Assembly (NCBI GenBank): GCA_964392085.1
Contig: CAYMOV010000062.1
Location: forward strand, 1 to 14,617
Direction: 5' to 3'
Origin: CAYMOV01 sp964392085
GTDB taxonomy: Bacteria; Oederibacteriota; Muellerivitia; Muellerivitales; Muellerivitaceae
Length of the DNA: 14,617 bases
Notes under the pieces: model-generated
The model's database searches: none
Told to the model about the DNA's origin: nothing
What the model saw: the letters and a program-made list of their open reading frames with translations, nothing else
Position numbers and translations under genes: made by a program
In this document: positions 5,474 to 11,850 of the stretch, in pieces
Layout of the letters: every line of letters starts with the position of its first letter
Numbering within the stretch: position 1 is the stretch's first letter

Positions 5474-7863
5474 TTCGCCACCGCCACATACCGAGTTACG
5501 GTTTTGCCGGAGGCTTCAAGGACGGCGATATAGACGCCGTTCAAGACCGTTTGGCCCGAGTTGTTACGGCCGTCCCAGGAATCCATGTTTAGGCCGGCGT
5601 TTCTCGTCTCGTTCGAGACGATTTTCCTCACGGGTTTTCCGGTCAAGGTCATGATTCGCAGGGTGACCGTACCGGCCTGGTCCAGCTTGTAGGCTAAGCG
5701 GGTATTTTCCGATCCGGCCCGGAAGGGGTTGGGGAAATTGCTGAAAGAATCACCCAGGGTTCCGCCCTCGACCGGGATGGCGGTGGACTCCATCGGGAAG
5801 ACGTCCCCGGGCGCGGCTTGGGCCCAGACGGTTCGTCCGGGATCACTGGGTTGGGTCGCCGTGAAGGAACTGCCGTCCGGTAGGACGAACTTCAGGCTTG
5901 AGCCGGTGAAGGCGTTGGAAACGGTGCCGGTCAAGGTGTAGGTGACGGAGTTTCCTGGGGCGGAGGCGTTGAGTGTCACGCCACCCGTGAAAGTCAGGAT
6001 GGCCTGGTCCGATGAGAATGTGATGGTTTGTGAAGGCCCACCGACGAGTTGGAGGGCCGACAGGGATTGGGCGGCGTCCAAGGGTTGGTTGGAGGCGCCC
6101 TTCAGGTGGAAGGCGATGGATTGGACCACGAGGGGGCCCACGGGAGCGGGTCCCGGGTGGGTGAGGACCAGGTCCATGAAGGTGACGCCGGCTTGGCCGA
6201 GGAACAGGACGGCAGGCCCGTTCGGAATGTGACTGACTAGGAGGTTGGTCACGATCGGGACAAGGGGCGGGACGAAGGGCGCGTTGCCGGTCGTGTCCAC
6301 GTCGACCGCCGGCGTCACCCCGGCCTGGATGACTTTCCAATCGGGAAGCGCGGCCAAGCCGATGCTGTCCACCCGGAATCGGAGTTTCATGGGTATGGCC
6401 CCGGTTTGGACGTCATATTTCAAGGTGAGGGTTACCGGGTTCTGGACGGAAACGTTGACCGGGATGGTGAACTGGCAGACCACCTTGTTGCCGGAGCCCT
6501 CCGTCACGGTCCTGTAAAGGTAGGTGTTCACCCCGTCATCCACCCGGATGCGGGTCAAAGCCGTGTTGGGAACCACCGGGGATCCGTTCTCGTCCCAAAG
6601 GGTGAAATAGATGGAGTTGACCTGGGCGACGCCCGTATTGGCCGCGCCGGGGTTGGACAGGACCGTCTTGAACGCGATGTTGTTCTGGGAACCTTTGGCC
6701 ACCTGGGTCGCGGCCCCAGAGGCCGACATGGAGGCGTGGATCACCGTGGCGGCCTGTTGGAAAATGGCGGAGCTTGAGATTAAGGGGAATGAGGGGAAGG
6801 CCACCGCCGTCACAGGGGCCCCCGAGTAGCTGTCGGTTCCTAAGAATTGGCCTGCTGCTTGGGCTTCGACGTGAAAAGATGAAAGGGAAGCGGAGGGGAG
6901 GATGGAAGCCAGGACTTGGACGGAGTTGGGGAAATAGGGATCGAAGGACAAGCCTTCCCCGACGAATTGCGTCAGGTCGACGAACAACCGGTTCCCCGTT
7001 TCGTTCGCGGCGATATAAGACGAGTCCGCGATGGTCGGGTCCAGGTAATACGAGGATTCGACAGGACTATAAGCGGACAAGTCACTAATGACGGACGCGG
7101 GACTCACGGGCGTTGATCCGTCATAGAAATAGAGATAAAAACCCGTCAGGAAAATCCCCGCGTCGTTTTCGTGACCCGAAGTGGGGTCGCTGACCAGGTC
7201 GAATTGCGCCAAGGGGACATTGGCCTGTCCTACCCCGATGGTGGTGGACATTGTGTTGGTCAAGGAAACCTGGAAATGGGTGGCGGGGGTTTGGGGTGTC
7301 AAGAAAAGGGTTGATGCGTTGCCCAAGTTGGCCGAAGGTTGGGCTGTTCCGGCCCCCGAGAATGCCATTCCATTGGCCGGGACCTGGAAGCGCATGGCTC
7401 GGGTCCCCGTCAAGAGGGTCGGCGATTGGACATCCACCGTGATGAAAAAATGGTCGCCGTTCGCGACGGGTTGGGAAAGGGAGGGAAGCGCCCAGCGGGT
7501 GTTTACCACGGGGTCCACCGTGAAGGTTCCGACCAGCGCCATCCCGGATGTGGTGTTTCCATCCGCGTCCCACCAAAGTTTGACGGACAAAAGGTCGTTC
7601 GGCTGCTTCGCGTCGTAGGGATAACCGAAGTTAGTGGGGTTTGCGATGGTCACGCCCTGGAGGGTGTCCCCGGTCCCGGAGTCGTTGACGGTCCAATGCA
7701 TGACGATATCATTTGTGGTGGAGGCCTCATAAGTGATGGAATTGACGTTTTGGGAGGTAAAACCAGTAACGGTCGCGTGAATCGGCATGGAAGCCGATAG
7801 CAAAAAACCCAGAAATATCGATATACGCTTGAAGTGAACCAAGAACAACCTCTTTAAGGTCAA
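5470..7863 (-). CDS. Secreted multi-repeat protein with C-terminal FlgD-Ig-like domain
   Basis: A 797-residue exported protein, first in the - strand operon. It has a signal peptide (basic n-region KR...HFKR, hydrophobic ISIFLGFLLSA, cleavage near A30). The body seems to be four diverged beta-sandwich repeats at about 35-190, 195-355, 372-525 and 537-685. Shared features are a YF/AF-x-L strand followed by a D-x-NG-x-P turn, and a later F/Y-x-V-x-V ... L/M-RF/KF-x-V/LP strand pair. The C-terminal 95 residues contain NFPNPFRAGSENTRLAYKL, V-T-L-R-I-M-T-L-TGKPVR, SWDGRNNSGQ and LNGVYIAVLEASG, the FlgD-Ig/type IX-like C-terminal module. Start TTG 7863 is chosen because GGAGG (7871-7875) sits 7 bases before it; the ATG at 7881 would put the ribosome site inside the coding region. 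Function unknown; surface or extracellular location likely. Confidence 0.82.
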   Translation of the reverse strand: MTLKRLFLVHFKRISIFLGFLLSASMPIHATVTGFTSQNVNSITYEASTTNDIVMHWTVNDSGTGDTLQGVTIANPTNFGYPYDAKQPNDLLSVKLWWDADGNTTSGMALVGTFTVDPVVNTRWALPSLSQPVANGDHFFITVDVQSPTLLTGTRAMRFQVPANGMAFSGAGTAQPSANLGNASTLFLTPQTPATHFQVSLTNTMSTTIGVGQANVPLAQFDLVSDPTSGHENDAGIFLTGFYLYFYDGSTPVSPASVISDLSAYSPVESSYYLDPTIADSSYIAANETGNRLFVDLTQFVGEGLSFDPYFPNSVQVLASILPSASLSSFHVEAQAAGQFLGTDSYSGAPVTAVAFPSFPLISSSAIFQQAATVIHASMSASGAATQVAKGSQNNIAFKTVLSNPGAANTGVAQVNSIYFTLWDENGSPVVPNTALTRIRVDDGVNTYLYRTVTEGSGNKVVCQFTIPVNVSVQNPVTLTLKYDVQTGAIPMKLRFRVDSIGLAALPDWKVIQAGVTPAVDVDTTGNAPFVPPLVPIVTNLLVSHIPNGPAVLFLGQAGVTFMDLVLTHPGPAPVGPLVVQSIAFHLKGASNQPLDAAQSLSALQLVGGPSQTITFSSDQAILTFTGGVTLNASAPGNSVTYTLTGTVSNAFTGSSLKFVLPDGSSFTATQPSDPGRTVWAQAAPGDVFPMESTAIPVEGGTLGDSFSNFPNPFRAGSENTRLAYKLDQAGTVTLRIMTLTGKPVRKIVSNETRNAGLNMDSWDGRNNSGQTVLNGVYIAVLEASGKTVTRYVAVAK

Positions 7864-7870
7864 AGGTTTA

Positions 7871-7875
7871 CCTCC
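7871..7875 (-). promoter_or_regulatory. Ribosome binding site deciding the TTG start at 7863
   Basis: GGAGG on the - strand, 7 bases before TTG 7863. It lies downstream of the ATG at 7881, so that ATG could not use it. This favours the shorter product. Confidence 0.65.
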
Positions 7876-7898
7876 GTTCATTAATTACCACTTGATCG

Positions 7899-7904
7899 AT
7901 TATA
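7899..7904 (-). promoter_or_regulatory. Putative -10 element of the six-gene - strand operon
   Basis: TATAAT reads on the - strand at 7904-7899. A start about 7 bases further would give a leader of roughly 29 bases before TTG 7863, a natural distance. The best -35 match, TTGAAC at 7931-7926, is 21 bases away, which is too long, so the -35 contact is uncertain. The core ATTATAAT is self-complementary, so TATAAT also reads on the + strand at 7901-7906. Confidence 0.4.
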
Positions 7905-8013
7905 ATGCAAATGAAATGGCATAACGTTCAAACAATCAATTTTGTGTCGTGAGGCATAAAACCCCCACCCCCGTCAGGGAAAGCGCTTTTTGGCGAGGTT
8001 GTTTGGGGCCCTG

Positions 8014-8041
8014 TTGCGAACCCGCTAAAAGTCCCTAATAA
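8014..8041 (+). promoter_or_regulatory. Putative promoter of the PA14 protein gene
   Basis: TTGCGA (8014-8019), a 16-base spacer and TAATAA (8036-8041) resemble a housekeeping sigma promoter. The start would be near 8049, giving a leader of about 43 bases to TTG 8092. The -35 matches consensus at four or five positions. Pattern match only. Confidence 0.35.
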
Positions 8042-8079
8042 TTGGGCATTCTTAAAGTGATAGGTTTGATCCAAATCTC

Positions 8080-8084
8080 GGGAG
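8080..8084 (+). promoter_or_regulatory. Ribosome binding site for TTG 8092
   Basis: GGGAG lies 7 bases before TTG 8092. No ATG is available in the same frame between the upstream stop (8053-8055) and the signal peptide, so this site supports the unusual start. Confidence 0.5.
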
Positions 8085-8091
8085 TTGGTTC

Positions 8092-10059
8092 TTGGTATCT
8101 TTTTACAAGAATCGGCTTGTGGGCATTTGTTTTCGGCAAAGGAAGGGTTGGCCGCTGTTGGCGAAGCTTCAATGTGACAATAAAATAACTTACATATCTA
8201 GGCCCACCAGGGGACTCGGGCTTTTCCTTTTAATTTGGATCGGTTTGAGTGCGAATGTTTCGGCCCAGACGGGTCTTTGGGGGGAGTACTACAACGGTGT
8301 TGCTTTCAACCAATATGCCATAGGTCGTGTGGACACCACGGTAAATTTCAACTGGGGGAACGGGTCGCCCGACCCTTCAATTGGGGTTGACTATTTTTCC
8401 GTCCATTGGACTGGACAGGTCCTGCCAGCCTACAGTCAAACCTACACCTATTACGCACAATCCGATGATGGGGTCCGGCTTTGGGTTAATAACGTCCTCT
8501 TAATCGATAATTGGACCGTTCACGCGTCGGTTCAAGACACCGGAACCATCACATTGACCGCGGGGACTTGGTATTCCATCCAGATGGATTATTTCGAAAA
8601 CACAGGGCAGGCGGTGGCGCAACTGAGTTGGTCCAGCGCGAGCCAAGCCAAACAAATCATTCCCCAGGCCCGGTTAAGGAACCAACCGGTTCCAAGTCCT
8701 ACCCCAACCTTGACCGCGACGCCGCCTGTCCAGTCCTGCCCCCAATCCGATAACTTCAACGCCGGCGCATTGTCTCCTTACTGGACAGGATTGGATATCG
8801 GCAATCCCCTACCGGGGTCCCAAAATGAAACGACGCAATTGAACATCCAGGCCGATGGGGCGGATATTTGGAACAACGCGGATTCCTTCAGGTTCATCTA
8901 CCAACCCGTCTCGGGTGATTTGGACGTCTCCCTGGCCATCAACGCCGTCCCCGCCTCGGATCCTTGGAGCAAAGTGGGGTTGATGATGCGGGACGATCTC
9001 AATCCCGGGTCGGTTCACGCCTATATCTGCGCCACGCAAAATAACGGTTACGCTTTTCAGAACCGGTTGGTCGCCGATGGGGCCAGCAACAACAACAATA
9101 CCGGGGGAAATTTCACGACCCCCTCCTTTGTGCGCTTATCCAGGGTTGGCGCCCTCTTCTCGGGTTATTACTCGACGGATGGAACGACTTGGAACCTCTT
9201 AGGACAAGCCACGGTGCCCGTGGGGACTGTTTATTATGTGGGGATCGCGACGACGTCCCACACTGGAACTGTCGTTGGATCCGCCTCGGTGGATAACTTC
9301 ACCGTTTTGGCGGGGGCTTGTACCGCCACACCCACCGCGACGAACACTTTGACTCCAACTCAAACTGCAACCCGAACATGGACCGCGACACCGACGACGA
9401 CCTATACCATGAGCTTTACCCCGACTCCGACGGTTACACCGACTTACACGTCGTCTTTTACGGTGTCCTATACACCGACTTTCACACCCAGCTTTTCTCC
9501 GACTTATTCACTGACCTTCACCCCCAGTTTCACCTTGACGTTCACGTCTGCTTTTACGGCGACCTTTACACCGTCCTTTACGTTTTCGTGGACCCCGACG
9601 TTCTCTTCGACCTATACCCGGACGTCCACACCGACTTTAACGGCAACACAAACACTGATCTTTACCCCTACCTTGACGCCGACCTTCACAACCAGCTTCA
9701 CCTCGACGTTTACACCGACCTATACGGCTACCGATTCATTTACCCCTACGACGACGTTGACTCCAAGCTTTACCGCCTCCTTCACGCCGACGTTAACTAA
9801 CAGTTTCACTCCCACGTTTACGTCAACTTTTACAGACACCTTCACTCCGACCAGCACTCCGACTTTCACGCCTTCATTCACGGATTCCTTCACGAGTACG
9901 GTAACCTTCACGCCCAGCTTGACTCCCACCCATACGCCAACCTCGACTTCCAGCTACACCCCGACGCTTACCCCAACCCTTACGGCCACCTTCACCCCGA
10001 GCTTCACTCCGACTTTCACGCCTTCATTCACGGATTCCTTCACGAGTACGGTAACCTTC
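8092..10059 (+). CDS. PA14 and DUF1349-like surface protein with Thr/Pro-rich tract, N-terminal part (cut by assembly gap)
   Basis: 656 residues are visible before the gap. A long basic n-region precedes a hydrophobic core (LGLFLLIWIGLSANVSA, about 42-58), so the protein is probably exported. Residues 60-195 match PA14, a carbohydrate-binding beta-barrel: GLWGEYYNG, F-x-V-H-W-T-G, YYAQSDDGVRLWVNN and LIDNW, then the Q-L-S-W strand. After a short Pro-rich linker, residues 217-407 resemble a DUF1349/LamG-like jelly roll (SGDLDVSLAINAV, WSKVGLMMRDDL, FVRLSRVGALFSGYYSTDG). From 411 a Thr/Pro/Phe-rich tract begins and runs into the gap. TTG 8092 has GGGAG upstream at spacing 7, but a later start is possible. 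The apparent stop beyond the gap is an artefact of the placeholder length. Probably a sugar-binding or wall-associated surface protein. Confidence 0.8.
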
Positions 10060-10214
10060 NNNNNNNNNNNNNNNNNNNNNNNNNNNNNNNNNNNNNNNNN
10101 NNNNNNNNNNNNNNNNNNNNNNNNNNNNNNNNNNNNNNNNNNNNNNNNNNNNNNNNNNNGCCCAGCTTGACTCCCACCCATACGCCAACCTCGACTTCCA
10201 GCTACACCCCGACG
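9855..10214 (+). repeat. 150-base tandem duplication straddling the gap
   Basis: Bases 9855-9909 recur at 10005-10059, and 9912-9966 recur at 10160-10214, with no mismatch that I can see. The unit is 150 bases (50 codons). The second copy is the one broken by the Ns. Exact DNA identity contrasts with the codon-scrambled remainder of the tract, so the duplication is recent or an assembly effect. Confidence 0.85.
10060..10159. other. Scaffold gap of 100 Ns
   Basis: Exactly 100 undetermined bases. By the neighbouring repeat copy, only the two bases 'ac' are needed to join both sides, or 2 plus a multiple of 150 if further repeat copies are missing. The length is therefore a placeholder. Confidence 0.95.
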
Positions 10215-11633
10215 GTTTCACCCACATTTACGCAGACCTTTACCGATTCATTCACCCATACGGCGACCTTTACTCCAAGCTTTACTCCGACGATCACGTT
10301 GACTTTTACCCACAGTTTCACCGCGACGTTTTCACCAAGCCTTACGGCGACCCAAACCCCGAGTAATACACCCACTTTCACACCATCCTTAACAGATACC
10401 TACACGAACACGATGACTTTCACACCCAGCTTTACCCCAACGGTCACTGCGACATTTACGGTGACTTATTCGCCTTCCCCCCCCTCGACCCCTTCGGCCA
10501 CTTTTACCGCTTCGTTCACGCCGACTAGTACAAACACATCCACGGCTTCATTCACGCCAACTTTTGCGCCATCCTCGATTACCTCAGTTACGGCGACCTA
10601 TACGCCTTCGTTTACGGCGAGTTCGACATTTACCGCCACGTTAACCGGGACCCAGACACCTGCATTGACGGCAACTTTTACGGCGACCGAATCCTCAACT
10701 TTGACGTCCACGCCGAGCCCGACTCCAACCGGGACCGTGACCCAGGATTTATCACCGACAACCACCTCAACCATGACATGGTCTGTCACAAACACCGACA
10801 CGCCCAAAATGACGGCGACCCCAACCAATAGCCTTACAGTGACTGAAAGTTTGACGCCGAACCCTTCGGACAGCCTGACCCCCATTTTGACCATGACCGG
10901 CTCTTGGACTCCGACCGAAGTTTGGACCGCGACCTTAACGGATACGCCGACTGAAACGCCCTCCTGGACGGTTACACCCACATGGTCGGCCACAGCCTCC
11001 GTTTCCATGACGCCAAGCCAACCCCCCACCCCGGACATCGGCTTCAACAGTTGCTCCATTCACCTTTTCGATGAGAGGGGAGAGGCGGTCGCGACGATTT
11101 CCATCGCAGGGGGGGTGGTGCAGGGTGGGGCGCCCGTCTCCGTTTGGACCGGGGCGTCCGCGTTATCCCATCTGGGATACCCAGTTTGCTTTTTCTCCGG
11201 TAGCCGGTTCCTCGCTGGTTGGAACGGACTCGAGGATCAGGGGCAATCTGCGCCTTCCGGCACATATTTTTATGTGATCCAATGCGGCCAGGTGGCTTCT
11301 TCCGGCCTCCCTTCGGGTTCTTTCGAACTTCTAAACCAACCAAATGATGCGCGACTTCTATTTACGGTCCAGCCGAACTTGTTGGGGTATGGGGATCAGA
11401 TGGTTTTCAAGACCGCTTGGTCCAATGGAACGCCCGCGGTCGGGAAGATCGTGGTATTTACCCTAAACGGCGAGAAAGTGACGGTTTTAAGGGTTGATAC
11501 CCTGACAACAAAATGGACGCCAGAGTTCTTGGCAAGTGGGCTCTATCTTGCGGTTTTAACCAGTCAAAACCCTACATCCGGTGTTGTTATTCATCAAAGG
11601 ACCAAATTTATGATTGCGCCCATAGCTCGATAA
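10161..11633 (+). CDS. Same surface protein after the gap: rest of Thr/Pro tract and C-terminal domain
   Basis: 490 codons continue the gene started at 8092. Joining with 'ac' plus the g at 10160 makes one Thr codon and keeps the frame, giving about 1147 residues in all if no repeat copy is missing. The Thr/Pro tract runs to about 11035. The final 200 residues are a globular region with two weak FlgD-Ig-like units: the first has W-N-G-L-EDQGQSAPSGTYFYVIQ, the second VVFTLNGEKVTVLRV followed by FLASGLYLAVL. These are degenerate versions of the C-terminal module of the 5470-7863 product. The gene ends at TAA 11631-11633 with no convincing hairpin terminator after it. The C-terminus may serve in export or surface attachment; this is inference. 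Confidence 0.8.
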   Translation, partial: PSLTPTHTPTSTSSYTPTVSPTFTQTFTDSFTHTATFTPSFTPTITLTFTHSFTATFSPSLTATQTPSNTPTFTPSLTDTYTNTMTFTPSFTPTVTATFTVTYSPSPPSTPSATFTASFTPTSTNTSTASFTPTFAPSSITSVTATYTPSFTASSTFTATLTGTQTPALTATFTATESSTLTSTPSPTPTGTVTQDLSPTTTSTMTWSVTNTDTPKMTATPTNSLTVTESLTPNPSDSLTPILTMTGSWTPTEVWTATLTDTPTETPSWTVTPTWSATASVSMTPSQPPTPDIGFNSCSIHLFDERGEAVATISIAGGVVQGGAPVSVWTGASALSHLGYPVCFFSGSRFLAGWNGLEDQGQSAPSGTYFYVIQCGQVASSGLPSGSFELLNQPNDARLLFTVQPNLLGYGDQMVFKTAWSNGTPAVGKIVVFTLNGEKVTVLRVDTLTTKWTPEFLASGLYLAVLTSQNPTSGVVIHQRTKFMIAPIAR

Positions 11634-11850
11634 TGAAAGCGTTTCCACAGGTATTTGAGCCTTTTAGCTCCAACTGATTGCATCCTCGTCCTTCGATGAT
11701 AAAATTAAGTCACATTCAGTTAAACGGTTAACGAACGATCCCACTTTGAATCGTCTATAAGCCGGGGTTGAATCGTTAAAACCTAGGTCACGGGTCATTA
11801 TGGGTCAGCGTCATTACAACTTTATGGACCGCATGGTTCGCGGCTCGGGC
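11634..11850. other. Intergenic region with a 22-base-spaced direct repeat
   Basis: No gene seen on either strand. The 9-mer TTGAATCGT occurs at 11746-11754 and 11768-11776, spaced by 22 bases, about two helical turns, which could be a protein site. A TATAAG at 11756-11761 lies between the copies but lacks a good -35. A short bulged stem (GAGC/GCTC) near 11660 has no T-run, so it is not a convincing terminator. Four ATGs begin in-frame from 11800 onward. Confidence 0.35.

Larger units (their letters stand above)
7864..8091. promoter_or_regulatory. Divergent intergenic region between two secreted-protein operons
   Basis: This stretch separates the - strand operon from the + strand PA14 gene. 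It holds the ribosome sites and promoter-like elements listed separately, a 10-base palindrome AAAGCGCTTT at 7980-7989, and a C-rich stretch at 7961-7972. No open frame of note and no RNA gene or riboswitch consensus could be recognised. Local base composition is more AT-rich than the flanking genes, as expected of a control region. Confidence 0.6.
9322..11035 (+). repeat. Thr/Pro/Phe-rich low-complexity tract, interrupted by the gap
   Basis: Nearly every second residue is Thr, with Pro, Phe, Ser and others between, in an irregular F-T-P-T/S rhythm. A larger module of the form FT-D-S-FT-x-T-x-TF starts at 9877, 10027, 10239 and 10389 (the last in variant form, LTDTYTNTMTF). Such tracts in exported proteins usually act as stiff, often O-glycosylated stalks. 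Four Thr codons are all used, so the repeat is kept at protein level. Confidence 0.85.

Noticed and set aside
7980..7989. AAAGCGCTTT palindrome as a terminator
   Set aside because: The stem is five base pairs with no loop and no proper T-run; it lies upstream of both divergent genes, where a terminator is not expected.
10160..10170. Stop codon just after the gap as the end of the PA14 gene
   Set aside because: It is read only if the gap is taken as exactly 100 bases; the repeat copy shows the correct frame passes without a stop.
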